A stretch of DNA of 64,000 nt from Halobellus sp. MBLA0158 (GTDB lineage: Archaea; Halobacteriota; Halobacteria; Halobacteriales; Haloferacaceae). The stretch covers positions 2,294,001 through 2,358,000 of the forward strand of contig NZ_JBGNYA010000001.1 in assembly GCF_041477585.1 (NCBI RefSeq), given 5' to 3'. Positions 35,213 to 43,924 of the stretch are shown piece after piece (the first letter of the stretch is position 1; each line of letters starts with the position of its first letter). The notes below the pieces were generated by a model that was not told the DNA's origin, did not search any database, and saw nothing but the letters and a program-made list of their open reading frames with translations. A program made the position numbers and the translations under genes.

Positions 35213-37339
35213 TCAGTCGTCGGCGGGCACGTCGCTCGGCTCGGCCTCGTCGGGCTCGATCTCGACTTCGAGTTCGGCCGCGGCGGCCTTGTACTCGGGG
35301 ATCTTCGCGCGCTCGTCGAGCACGGCGTTCGTCAGCTTGTTCGCGGAGGCGGCCGCGAAGTGCGGCGTCGTCCAGATGACGCCCTCTTTGATGTCTTCTG
35401 TGACGTGCGCTTCGACCTCGATCTCGCCGCGCCGGGACTTGACCGTGATCGTGTCGCCGTCCTCGATGCCGTAGCGCTCGGCGTCGTTCGGGTGGACGTC
35501 GACGAAGTTCTCGGGGTACTGCTTGTTGAGCCGCGGCGAGCGCCGGCTCATCGTCCCGGTGTTGTAGTGCTCTTCGAGGCGGGCCGTCGTGAGGACGAGC
35601 GGGTACTCCTCGTCGGGGACCTCCTTGGGCTCCTGGTGGGTGACGCCCTCGATCTGACCGAGGCCGCTCTCGGTGTCGAAGCTGTCCTCGTAGAGGAACT
35701 GGTCGCCCTCGTCGCCGGGCTCGTAGCAGGGCCAGTGGATGCCCTCCTCGCCGAGCGCGTCGTAGGTCATCCCGTGGTAGCTCGGACAGACCTGGCGGAG
35801 CTCCTCGAAGACGTCCTCGGGGTCGTCGAAGTCGAAGCCCTCGCCGAAGAGGCGCGTGCCGACCTCACAGAGGATGTCGAGGTCGTGCTTGGTGTTCTCG
35901 TGGACCTTCTGGACCGGACGCATCCGCTGGACGCGCCGGTCGGTGTTGGTGACCGTGCCGCCGCGCTCGGCCCACGTCGTCGCCGGGAGGACGACGTCGG
36001 CGTACTCGGCGGACTCGGTCATGAAGATGTCCTGGACGACCATAAACTCGACCTCGTCGAGGAGTTCGGCGACGTGGTTGGCGTCCGGCTCCGACATTAC
36101 CGGATTCTCGCCCATCACGTACATCCCGTGGATCCCGTCGCCGATCGAGGAGGTGATCTCGACGTTCGTCAGGCCGGGCTCGTCGGGGATCTCGAAGCCC
36201 CAGACCTCCTCGACGCTCTCGCGCGCCTCGTCGTCGTCGACGAGCTGATAGCCGGGAAGGACGTTCGGCATCGCGCCGACGTCGGAGGTGCCCTGGACGT
36301 TGTTCTGGCCGCGCAGGGGGTTGACGCCGGTGCCGGGGCGACCGACGTTGCCGGTGATGAGCGCGAGGTTGATCTCGTTTTGGACGTTGTCGACGCCGCA
36401 GGCGTGCTGGCTCATCCCCATCCCGGTGAAGATGGCGGCGTTGTCGGCCTCGGCGTACTTCTTGGCCGCGAGCTCGATGTCTTCGAGCGGGACGCCGCAC
36501 TCCTCGGCGGCGGCCTCCTTGTCGAAGTCTTCGAGCGTCTCGCGCAGGTGCTCGATGCCCTCGGTGCGCTCTTCGATGAAGTCCTCGTCGACCCAGTCGT
36601 TCTCCAGGATCGTCTTGAGGACGATGTTGAGAAGCGGGATGTCGGTCCCGGGCTTGAGCTGGAGGTGCTGGTGGCGCTCGGTCTCCTCGATGTCGAACGA
36701 GCGCGTGGTCTTGTTCGCGTGGGGGTCGACCTGGATGACGGTCGCGCCGTCGAGCATCGCCTGGCGGAAGTAGTTGCTGTTGGCGATGGGGTGCTGCTCG
36801 GCGGGGTTCGCGCCCTGGATCCAGAAGAGGTCGGCCTCCTCCTGGAGGTCCTCCATACTGTTTGTCATCGCGCCCGCACCGAGGCTGGTCCGGAGCGCCC
36901 ACACCGTCGAGGCGTGGCACATCCGGGTGCAGTTGTCGACGTTGTTGGTGCCGAAGCGGCGCGCGAGCTTCTGGAGGAGGTAGTTCTCCTCGTTCATCGT
37001 CTTCGAGGAGCCGAAGAAGCCCATCGCGTCGGGGCCGTACTCGTCGCGGATCTCCTCCATCTCGGAGACGATGCGCTCGTAGGCCTCCTCCCAGGTGGCC
37101 TCGCGGAACTCGCCGTCCTCTTTGATGAGGGGGTCTGTCAGTCGGTCCTCGTGGTCGACGACCTGCGTCGCCGCGCCGCCCTTGATGCAGACGCGGCCGT
37201 CGTTGACGGGCGCGTCGCCCCACGGCATAAACCGCATATCGCTCGGATCCTCGCCGGGGTTTACCTGAATGCCGCAGCCGACGCCGCAGTACGGACAGAT
37301 CGTCTTCACCGGCTCCTGATCTTGTTGCTCACTTGACAT
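35213..37339 (-). CDS. molybdopterin formate dehydrogenase, catalytic subunit (Cys type)
   Basis: A 708-residue molybdopterin oxidoreductase. The N-terminal [4Fe-4S] motif uses Cys15, Cys18, Cys22 and Cys51 (CPYCGVGC ... RVCIKGG). The metal ligand is Cys141 in NCTRMCHAS, the position of selenocysteine in E. coli FdhF. Further signatures are GANPAEQHPIANSNYF, GTSDVGAMPNVLPGYQ and the C-terminal pterin domain with NTGTMSRRSPRLN. It likely oxidises formate to CO2, with electrons passing to an unknown partner, since no beta subunit, chaperone or diaphorase gene is next to it. It would complete C1 oxidation downstream of FolD and Fhs (inference). The start ATG has a strong GGAGG site at 37349-37353, unusual in this mostly leaderless genome. 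Confidence 0.9.
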   Translation of the reverse strand: MSSEQQDQEPVKTICPYCGVGCGIQVNPGEDPSDMRFMPWGDAPVNDGRVCIKGGAATQVVDHEDRLTDPLIKEDGEFREATWEEAYERIVSEMEEIRDEYGPDAMGFFGSSKTMNEENYLLQKLARRFGTNNVDNCTRMCHASTVWALRTSLGAGAMTNSMEDLQEEADLFWIQGANPAEQHPIANSNYFRQAMLDGATVIQVDPHANKTTRSFDIEETERHQHLQLKPGTDIPLLNIVLKTILENDWVDEDFIEERTEGIEHLRETLEDFDKEAAAEECGVPLEDIELAAKKYAEADNAAIFTGMGMSQHACGVDNVQNEINLALITGNVGRPGTGVNPLRGQNNVQGTSDVGAMPNVLPGYQLVDDDEARESVEEVWGFEIPDEPGLTNVEITSSIGDGIHGMYVMGENPVMSEPDANHVAELLDEVEFMVVQDIFMTESAEYADVVLPATTWAERGGTVTNTDRRVQRMRPVQKVHENTKHDLDILCEVGTRLFGEGFDFDDPEDVFEELRQVCPSYHGMTYDALGEEGIHWPCYEPGDEGDQFLYEDSFDTESGLGQIEGVTHQEPKEVPDEEYPLVLTTARLEEHYNTGTMSRRSPRLNKQYPENFVDVHPNDAERYGIEDGDTITVKSRRGEIEVEAHVTEDIKEGVIWTTPHFAAASANKLTNAVLDERAKIPEYKAAAAELEVEIEPDEAEPSDVPADD

Positions 37340-37348
37340 AATTTGTTT

Positions 37349-37353
37349 CCTCC
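37349..37353 (-). promoter_or_regulatory. ribosome-binding site of the formate dehydrogenase gene
   Basis: The minus strand reads GGAGG nine bases before the ATG at 37339, matching the anti-Shine-Dalgarno end of archaeal 16S rRNA. It fixes the start codon and implies a leadered mRNA. Confidence 0.65.
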
Positions 37354-37575
37354 GCGTGGTGGGTCATCTCGTTTGAAGAACTACTCTGCCAACCGTATGA
37401 ATCTTTCTCACATACCGCTGCCGAGATACCCGGACGATACCCCGAGATGGCCGTTTTGCCCGGATGACCGCGATCGGCGATCCCGGAAGCGATTGCGGGT
37501 ATCCGGACCCGCGGTCGGACGGGCGCCGAGAATACGTATCAGAAATCGGTTGTGTTATCGTCTATACAACGGCGG

Positions 37576-38517
37576 TCAGTACGTCACGCGCTTCAGGGAG
37601 TCGATGCCGCCGATCCACTGGTGGTCGTCGCCGTCGCTGATGTCGTTTTCCTCCCAGGCGACCGGCTCCCAGTGCGGGTCCAGCGTGAGGTAACTGCCCG
37701 TGTTGAACTCGATCCGGTGGCCGCTCGTCGGATCGCGGCCGTACATAAATTCGCCGCGGGAGATGCCGTGCTGGCCGATCCCGTCGACCGGGACGTCGTT
37801 CTCGTTCAGCACGTTGTGCGCCGCGAAGAGGTCGTTCGCGTCGTCGACCTCGAAGGCGATGTGGTGGACCGCGGCGGGGTCGTCGTCGTTCTCGGACTGG
37901 ACGATCGCCAGGTCGATCTTGACGCCGCAGGCGCTGAGGAACGTCCCCCACCGGGAGCCGTCCTGGAGGTCGTAGTACTCCTGGAGCTGGAAGCCCAGCA
38001 CGTCCTGGATCCACTCGGCGCACTCCTTCGCGTCCTGGTCCCAGATCTGGAGGTGGTCGATCCGATTCGGTGCGATCGGGTGGTTGTTCGTGGGGTCGTA
38101 TTGGCGGTTCTTGAGCTTCGAGCGGCGCTCCTTCGGCGGCTCGGGCTTTTCCATCTCGCCGTAGAGCTCGAACTGGTGGCCGTTCGGGACCTCGAAGCGG
38201 ATCGCCTCGCCCTGCCCCGCTTCGGCGCCCGCTTCGACCCACGTGACGTCTATCCCCCGCTCTTCGAGTCGCTCGGCGAAGGCCGCCACGTGCTCGGGCT
38301 CTTCGGTCTGCCAGCCGATGTGGTCGACACCCGCCTCGTCGGCTTCGGTCAGGCTGAGTGAGTGGTGATCGTACTCCTCGACGGCCCGCAGGTACGCCGT
38401 CTCGTCCGTTCGCTCGACGATCTCCATCCCGGAGGTGTCGACGTAGAACGACAGCGACTCGTCCAGATCCGGTGTCTCCAGTGCGACGTGTCCGAGTCGT
38501 GCGACTTCAGGCGACAT
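37576..38517 (-). CDS. extradiol ring-cleavage dioxygenase, type I (VOC superfamily)
   Basis: A 313-residue two-domain vicinal-oxygen-chelate protein of the catechol 2,3-dioxygenase type. The metal site is in the C-terminal domain: His155 (RIDHLQIW), His219 (VHHIAFEV) and Glu270 (HRIEFNTG). The signature around YGRDPTSGHRIE matches the extradiol dioxygenase consensus Y-x2-D-P-x-G-x3-E. It should open a catechol-type ring next to the hydroxyls using Fe(II) and O2. The substrate is unknown, but it fits the aromatic theme of the LigM-like island 22 kb away. ATG 38517 is preferred over the adjacent GTG because a TATA box at 38540-38549 places the RNA start there. Confidence 0.88.
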   Translation of the reverse strand: MSPEVARLGHVALETPDLDESLSFYVDTSGMEIVERTDETAYLRAVEEYDHHSLSLTEADEAGVDHIGWQTEEPEHVAAFAERLEERGIDVTWVEAGAEAGQGEAIRFEVPNGHQFELYGEMEKPEPPKERRSKLKNRQYDPTNNHPIAPNRIDHLQIWDQDAKECAEWIQDVLGFQLQEYYDLQDGSRWGTFLSACGVKIDLAIVQSENDDDPAAVHHIAFEVDDANDLFAAHNVLNENDVPVDGIGQHGISRGEFMYGRDPTSGHRIEFNTGSYLTLDPHWEPVAWEENDISDGDDHQWIGGIDSLKRVTY

Positions 38518-38539
38518 CACCCGCTCGTTGGCGTGAATT

Positions 38540-38549
38540 TATAATAAAA
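38540..38549 (-). promoter_or_regulatory. TATA box of the extradiol dioxygenase gene
   Basis: The minus strand reads TTTTTATTAT, centred 27 bp upstream of the ATG at 38517, giving a leaderless transcript. Confidence 0.65.
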
Positions 38550-38694
38550 AGGCGTGTAGATACTCAGATTCTGGGATTTTCGCCATTGAGTGCTGAGAGC
38601 GTCGATATACGGAATCTCTGGAAATTCGAATCTGGCCGTCCGGGCGGTGGTCCGCAAGCGCCACGCTAAGAACCCCGGCGGACGTAGCACCCGT

Positions 38695-39258
38695 ATGGAA
38701 CTCACGCCAGCGGACGTCGAGGCGTACGTCGCGGACTATCCCGAGTACCAGCCGCTGTCGACCCAGGAGGACGAACACGTCGAGCTGCTGCCGGAGACGC
38801 TCGCCAGCGGCGACTACGGCTGGCGCGACGCCGAGTGGGTCGTTCAGTGGTACGGCCGACGGTTCCTCGGCCGGATGCCGAACGCCGACCGCCGGGAACT
38901 GGAGGCGGTCTACGACGAGAACGACTACGAGGACGTCCACGACGCCATCGCTGCGGCCGTCGACGCCGACGGCGTCGGCGAGATGATCGCGGCGCTGTCA
39001 GACCTCGCGGGCGTCGACGTCGCGATCGGATCGGCGTTCTGCCAGTTCATCGATCCCGAGCGCTACGTCGTGATCGACAGCCGCCAGTGGGACCTCCTCC
39101 GGGAACTGGGCGCTCTCGACGAGGCCTATCCGGACCCGCCGACGGTCGACGACTACGGGACGTACCTGGCGGCCTACCGGTCGGTGGCCGAAGGCTGTGA
39201 GTGCTCGCTGTGGGACCTCTACCGGGCGCTGTGGGTCATCGCCGAAGAGAACGAGTAG
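38695..39258 (+). CDS. protein with HhH-glycosylase-like segment, function unknown
   Basis: A 187-residue acidic protein. The segment from about residue 95 (MIAALSDLAGVDVAIGSAFCQFIDPERYVVIDSRQW) resembles the helix-hairpin-helix plus conserved Asp region of HhH-GPD DNA glycosylase-like proteins, where a G-V-G-x-x-x-A-S hairpin is followed by a D-P-x-x-Y-x-x-x-D stretch. The hairpin glycines are not perfectly kept, so DNA binding is uncertain. No iron-sulfur Cys cluster follows. The N-terminal half (ETLASGDYGWRDAEWVVQWYGRRF) is helical. ATG 38695 begins a frame with good haloarchaeal codon use. It ends beside a purine-rich tract shared with the convergent fhs gene. Confidence 0.65.
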   Translation: MELTPADVEAYVADYPEYQPLSTQEDEHVELLPETLASGDYGWRDAEWVVQWYGRRFLGRMPNADRRELEAVYDENDYEDVHDAIAAAVDADGVGEMIAALSDLAGVDVAIGSAFCQFIDPERYVVIDSRQWDLLRELGALDEAYPDPPTVDDYGTYLAAYRSVAEGCECSLWDLYRALWVIAEENE

Positions 39259-39261
39259 CGT

Positions 39262-39337
39262 AGAGAGGGAAGAAAAGGGAGCGGCGAGAAAGGAGGCGAA
39301 GAGAAAGGAAGCGGAGAGGAAAGAAGAAGAGAAGAGC
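39262..39337. repeat. purine-rich tract between convergent genes
   Basis: A run of about 76 bases on the plus strand that is nearly all A and G with only a few C interruptions, built from GAGAAAG/AGGAAG-like words. On the minus strand, downstream of fhs, the transcript would be pyrimidine-rich, which could serve as the U-containing termination zone for fhs. Long purine tracts can also form triplex DNA. Confidence 0.6.
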
Positions 39338-39358
39338 CGCAAACCGAGGCGAGACGGC

Positions 39359-41077
39359 CTAGAACAGGCCGCTGATGTTACCGTCGGCGTCGATGTCCAT
39401 CCCGGCGGCGGCCGGCTCGGCCGGCAGCCCGGGCATATCGAGGACGTCGCCGGTCAGCGCGACGATGAAGCCCGCGCCCGCCGAGGGGTAGAGCTCGCGG
39501 ACTTCCAGTTCCCAGCCCTCGGGCGCGCCCTTCTTCGAGGGGTCGTCACTGAGGGAGTGGAAGGTCTTCGAGAGGCAGACCGGCACCTCGTCGAAGCCGA
39601 GGTCCTCCAGGCGCTCGATGTCGTCTTCGGCGCTGCCGGTGAAGTTGACGCCGTCGGCGCCGTAGATCTCGGTCGCGACGGTCTCGATCTTCTCTTTGAT
39701 CGGCGCGTCGTCGGGGTAGAGGTGCTCGAAGTCCTCGGGGTCGTTCTCCTCGACTGCGTCGATGACGTGCTCTGCGAGGTCGACGCCGCCCTCGCTGCCC
39801 TCCGCGAAGACGTTCGACTCGGCGATCTCGACGCCGAGGTCCTCGCGGCAGTGCTCGACGACGGCTTCGATCTCCTCGTCGGTGTCGTCGGGGAAGCGGT
39901 TGAGCGCGACGACGACCGGGACGCCGAACTTCTGGAGGTTCGTGACGTGCTTGTCGAGGTTGGCGAAGCCGGCTTCGAGCTCCTCGATGCCGGCCTCCTT
40001 GACCTCGTCGAGGTCGACGGGCCACATCCCCATCCCGTGGTACTTGAGCGCGCGCACGGTGGAGACGAGCACGACCGCGTTCGGCGTCATATCGCCGAGG
40101 CGGCAGACGATGTTCATGAACTTCTCGGCGCCGAGGTCCGAGCCGAAGCCGGCCTCGGTGACGAGGTAATCGCCCATCCCGAAGGCCGCCTTGTCGGCGA
40201 TGAGGGAGTTGGTGCCGTGGGCGATGTTCGCGAAGGGGCCGCCGTGGACGAACGCGGGCGTGCCCTCGATGGTCTGGACGAGGTTCGGCTTGATGGCGTC
40301 CTTCAGGAGCATCGCGGCGGGGCCGGTCGCGTCGATGTCGTCGACGGTGATCGGCTCGCCGTCCTCGGTGTACGCGAGGATGATCCGCGAGATGCGCTCT
40401 TTGAGGTCCGCGAGGTCCTCGGCGAGGCACAGAACGGCCATCAGCTCGGAGGCCGCCGTCAGGAGGAAGCGGCTCTCGCGGGGGGTGCCGCCGGAGGAGC
40501 CGCCGAGGCCGACGACGATGTCGCGGAGGGCGCGCTCGTTCATGTCCATCGCGCGCGGCCACGAGACGTCGTTGACGTCGACGTCGAACTCGTCGCTCTG
40601 GGAGATCTTCGCGTCGAGCATCGCCGCGATGAGGTTGTGCGCGGAGGTGAGCGCGTGGAGGTCGCCCGTGAAGTGGAGGTTGATGTCCTCCATCGGGAGC
40701 ACCTGCGAGTAGCCGCCGCCGGCCGCGCCGCCCTTGACGCCGAAGACCGGCCCCAGCGAGGGCTCGCGGATGGCGATCAGCGCGTCTTCGCCGACGTGAT
40801 TGAGCGTCTGACCGAGGCCGACCGTCGTGACGGTCTTGCCCTCGCCCAGCGGCGTCGGCGTCATCCCCGTCACCAGGACGAGGTTGCCCTCCTTCTCGTC
40901 GGCCTGGTCGCGGAAGCGGTTCACCGCGTCGTGGGTCAGTTTGGCCTTGTAGTCGCCGTACTGCTCGATGTCGTCGGAGCTGACGCCCCAGGAGTCCAGT
41001 ACGTCCGTGATATGTTCCTTCTCGGCGTCCTGTGCGATCTCGTAGTCTGTCGGGAAGCCACCGTCTTCGTCAGACAT
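39359..41077 (-). CDS. fhs: formate-tetrahydrofolate ligase
   Basis: A 572-residue formyltetrahydrofolate synthetase. It has the P-loop-like TPLGEGKTVTTVGLGQT near residue 73, the EPSLGPVFGVKGGAAGGGYSQV segment, FTGDLHALTSAHNL, HGGPFANIAHGTNS and the C-terminal GDVLDMPGLPAEPAA. The enzyme interconverts formate, ATP and THF with 10-formyl-THF; in catabolism it can run backwards and yield ATP. With FolD it connects methyl and methylene groups from demethylation to the formate dehydrogenase encoded upstream. Length and motifs are complete. The ATG at 41077 is clear. Convergent with the 38695 gene across a purine-rich tract. Confidence 0.96.
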   Translation of the reverse strand: MSDEDGGFPTDYEIAQDAEKEHITDVLDSWGVSSDDIEQYGDYKAKLTHDAVNRFRDQADEKEGNLVLVTGMTPTPLGEGKTVTTVGLGQTLNHVGEDALIAIREPSLGPVFGVKGGAAGGGYSQVLPMEDINLHFTGDLHALTSAHNLIAAMLDAKISQSDEFDVDVNDVSWPRAMDMNERALRDIVVGLGGSSGGTPRESRFLLTAASELMAVLCLAEDLADLKERISRIILAYTEDGEPITVDDIDATGPAAMLLKDAIKPNLVQTIEGTPAFVHGGPFANIAHGTNSLIADKAAFGMGDYLVTEAGFGSDLGAEKFMNIVCRLGDMTPNAVVLVSTVRALKYHGMGMWPVDLDEVKEAGIEELEAGFANLDKHVTNLQKFGVPVVVALNRFPDDTDEEIEAVVEHCREDLGVEIAESNVFAEGSEGGVDLAEHVIDAVEENDPEDFEHLYPDDAPIKEKIETVATEIYGADGVNFTGSAEDDIERLEDLGFDEVPVCLSKTFHSLSDDPSKKGAPEGWELEVRELYPSAGAGFIVALTGDVLDMPGLPAEPAAAGMDIDADGNISGLF

Positions 41078-41445
41078 TGTTGTCGGTGTTCCGGGGAGGC
41101 TACGTAAGCGTACCGGAAAAAAGTAACCGATATCCGATAAGTCGTGTTTCGTCGCGCCGACCGGCCACCGAAAACTCGTCCGATAAGGTCGGAGAAAGGA
41201 TCGTGCTCGAACCGTGATCTCGATGGCTGTACGAGCTGCGAAGCGGCCTCTAACGCAGTATATTCGGGATATTGCCCACTAAGGGACCACCGGATGCGGC
41301 AGTTCGTGTGGGCAATGCTACCCCGATTTCGTCCGACATTATCGGTTATTTCGATTTTCTCGTATACATACGATATCTGAGTTTTTCCGCCCGGAGCGGT
41401 CTCGCTGCGATAGGTTAATCAGGCGACCGACGCCGATACGTTGGT
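41078..41445. other. intergenic region between divergent fhs and folCP
   Basis: About 370 bases with no credible gene. It must hold two divergent promoters. A TATA-like GGTTAATC at 41413-41420 lies 26-33 bases before the folCP ATG, and an A-rich patch at 41116-41126 may belong to fhs. Two folate genes sharing one divergent control region suggests common regulation, but no clear operator is visible. Confidence 0.45.
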
Positions 41446-43923
41446 ATGAACTACCACGAGGCCGCCGAGTACCTGACCTCGTTTCAGCGACGCCGGCCGA
41501 AGCTCGGGATCGAGACCACCGCGCGGATGCTCTCGCACTTCGGCGACCCGCACCTCGACGTCGACGCGGTCCAGGTCGCCGGGTCGAACGGGAAGGGAAG
41601 CACCGCCCGGATGCTGGAGAGCGTCCTTCGGCGCGCCGGCGTGAGCGTCGGGCTCTTCACCTCGCCCGGACTGAACGACTTCCGCGAGCAGGTGCGCGTC
41701 GACGGCCGCAAGGTGCCGAAGTCCAAGATCGCCGAGTACGCCGCGGAACTGGAGCCCTGCATCGACCGCCTCCGTGCGGACGACGACGTGCCCACCCACT
41801 TCGAGGTGCTCACCGCGGTCGCACTCCGGCACTTCAGCGAGATGGACGTCGACGTCGCGGTGCTGGAGGTCGGGATCGGCGGCCGCTACGACGCGACGAG
41901 CGCGGTCGACCCCGTCGCCAGCGCGGTCACGAGCGTGAGCCTCGAACACACCGAGCTGCTGGGCGAGACGATCGAGGAGATCGCCACGGACAAAGCCCAG
42001 GTCGCGCCCGCGAGCCGGCCGCTCGTCACCGGGGCCGACGGCGCGGCGCTCGATGCGATCCGCGAGGTGACAGACGCCATCTCGGTCGGTCCGGCCGAAT
42101 CATCCCCCGACGTCGTCGCCGAAGAGCGGGGGATGCACTCGAAGGTCGAAAGCGAGGTCTCGATCGCCGGCCCGGACTGGACGGTGGAGACGAACCTCCC
42201 GCTGCTCGGGAAACACCAGGCGACGAACGCGGGCGTGGCGGCGACGCTGGCGCGGCAGGTCGCCGACGTCGACTCCGCGACGATCGCCGAGGGCCTGCGA
42301 GCCGTCACCTGGCCCGGCCGCTTCGAGGTTATGGAGACCGAGCCGATGGTCGTCCTGGACGGATCGCACAACCCCGGCGCGACCGCGACGCTCTCGGACC
42401 TGCTCGGGCGCTACGAGTACGACGACCTCCACCTCGTGTTCGGAACGATGGCCGACAAGGACTACGGGGAGATGGCGGCGTCGCTCCCCGCGGTCGACGT
42501 CGCGTACGCGACGCGCCCGCATCTGGACCGCGCCGAGGGGGCCGAGGCGCTGGCCGAGACCCTCGCCGACCACGCCGACCGCGTCGAGACGATTCCGTCG
42601 GTCCCCGAGGCCACAGAGCAGGCCATCGAGGCCGCCGGCCCCGACGACTTCGTGCTCGTCTCGGGGTCGCTGTACACCGTGGCCGAGGCGCGTGACCGCT
42701 GGACGCGACTGCTGACGCCGGTCGATTCGACGCGCGACGCCCACGTCGACGCCGCGTTCGTCGACGCGGCATTCGAGCCCGATGCGGAGGGCGACGGCGA
42801 GACCGCCCCGGCCGCGGAGTCGGCGGCGTCCCGGTCGGGCGTCGATCGCCGGATCTTCCGGACGCTGCTCCGCCCCGAACAGGCCGAGCGCGTGGCCGAG
42901 CACCTCGCGGCGGTCGGTGGCGAGTGTCGCCGCTCGCGCGCGGGCAGTCCCGAGAAGCTCGTGGCGACCGTCCTCGCGGGCTCGACGGCGCAGCTCCGCG
43001 AGCTCGCGACCGCGCTCGACGAGGAGGGACACGGGCTCCGGCGGGTAGCCGACCAGCTCCGCGAGCGGCTGGATCCGACCGAGGTCACCGATGCGGCCGG
43101 ACTGGGGGCGATCGCCGACGACGGCACCGCGGTGATGGGAATCCTGAACGTCACCCCCGACAGCTTCCACGACGGCGGCGAGTACGAGGCGTTCGAGGCC
43201 GCCGTCGAGCAGGCCGAGGCGATGGCCGAGCACGGCGTCGACGTCATCGACGTCGGCGGCGAGAGCACCCGGCCGGGCGCCGAGCCCGTGCCCGTCGAGA
43301 CGGAGATCGACCGCGTCGTCCCCGTCGTCGAGGCCATCGGGGACCTCGGCGTCCCGATCTCGGTCGACACCCGGAAGGCCGAGGTCGCCGACGCGGCCCT
43401 CGAAGCCGGCGCCGACATCATCAACGACGTCTCGGGGCTCGCGGACCCCGCGATGCCGTTCGTCGTCGCCGACCACGACGCCGCGCTCGTGCTGATGCAC
43501 AGCCTATCTGTCCCGGTCGATCCCGATCAGGATCCGATCTACGACGACGTCGTCGCCGACGTGGTCGACGAGCTGCTCGAACAGGTGCTGCGGGCCGAGC
43601 GCGCGGGCATCGACCGCGAGCAGATCGTGATCGATCCGGGCTGTGGGTTCGGGAAGTCGCCCGCGGAGTCACACGCCCTGATCGACCGCCTCGGAGAGCT
43701 TCGCGGCCTGGGCTGTCCGGTGCTCGTCGGCCACTCGCGGAAGTCGATGTACAAGGCGGCCGACCACGCCGACGACGGCCGCCTGGCGCCCACGCTGGCC
43801 GGCACGGCGCTTGCGGCCGACCGCGGCGCGGACGTGGTCCGCGTCCACGACGTCCCGGAGAACCTCGCCGCCGTCGCGGCGGCGGAGGGGCGGCTCGCGC
43901 CCGCCGAAGACGACGCGGAGTAG
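41446..43923 (+). CDS. bifunctional FolC-FolP: dihydrofolate/folylpolyglutamate synthase + dihydropteroate synthase
   Basis: An 825-residue fusion. Residues 1 to about 425 form FolC (Mur-ligase fold): P-loop VAGSNGKGSTARM near residue 47, EVGIGGRYDATSAV, SLEHTELLGETIEEIA, and the C-domain DGSHNPGATATLSDL. From about residue 560 comes FolP: ILNVTPDSFHDGG, VGGESTRPGAEPV, INDVSGLADP and LVGHSRKSM. A linker of about 130 residues between them contains an extra folded-looking block (RRIFRTLLRPEQAERVAEHL onward). FolP joins pterin diphosphate to p-aminobenzoate and FolC adds glutamate, so the protein makes the folate needed by the C1 enzymes in this window. FolC/FolP fusions have been described from haloarchaea. 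Divergent from fhs. Confidence 0.95.
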   Translation: MNYHEAAEYLTSFQRRRPKLGIETTARMLSHFGDPHLDVDAVQVAGSNGKGSTARMLESVLRRAGVSVGLFTSPGLNDFREQVRVDGRKVPKSKIAEYAAELEPCIDRLRADDDVPTHFEVLTAVALRHFSEMDVDVAVLEVGIGGRYDATSAVDPVASAVTSVSLEHTELLGETIEEIATDKAQVAPASRPLVTGADGAALDAIREVTDAISVGPAESSPDVVAEERGMHSKVESEVSIAGPDWTVETNLPLLGKHQATNAGVAATLARQVADVDSATIAEGLRAVTWPGRFEVMETEPMVVLDGSHNPGATATLSDLLGRYEYDDLHLVFGTMADKDYGEMAASLPAVDVAYATRPHLDRAEGAEALAETLADHADRVETIPSVPEATEQAIEAAGPDDFVLVSGSLYTVAEARDRWTRLLTPVDSTRDAHVDAAFVDAAFEPDAEGDGETAPAAESAASRSGVDRRIFRTLLRPEQAERVAEHLAAVGGECRRSRAGSPEKLVATVLAGSTAQLRELATALDEEGHGLRRVADQLRERLDPTEVTDAAGLGAIADDGTAVMGILNVTPDSFHDGGEYEAFEAAVEQAEAMAEHGVDVIDVGGESTRPGAEPVPVETEIDRVVPVVEAIGDLGVPISVDTRKAEVADAALEAGADIINDVSGLADPAMPFVVADHDAALVLMHSLSVPVDPDQDPIYDDVVADVVDELLEQVLRAERAGIDREQIVIDPGCGFGKSPAESHALIDRLGELRGLGCPVLVGHSRKSMYKAADHADDGRLAPTLAGTALAADRGADVVRVHDVPENLAAVAAAEGRLAPAEDDAE

Positions 43924-43924
43924 G

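Noticed and set aside
36917-36919. Possible selenocysteine in the formate dehydrogenase
   Set aside because: The codon at the metal-ligand position is TGC (Cys141), not TGA.
39197-41107. Long open frame opposite fhs
   Set aside because: Antisense shadow of a clearly identified formate-THF ligase.
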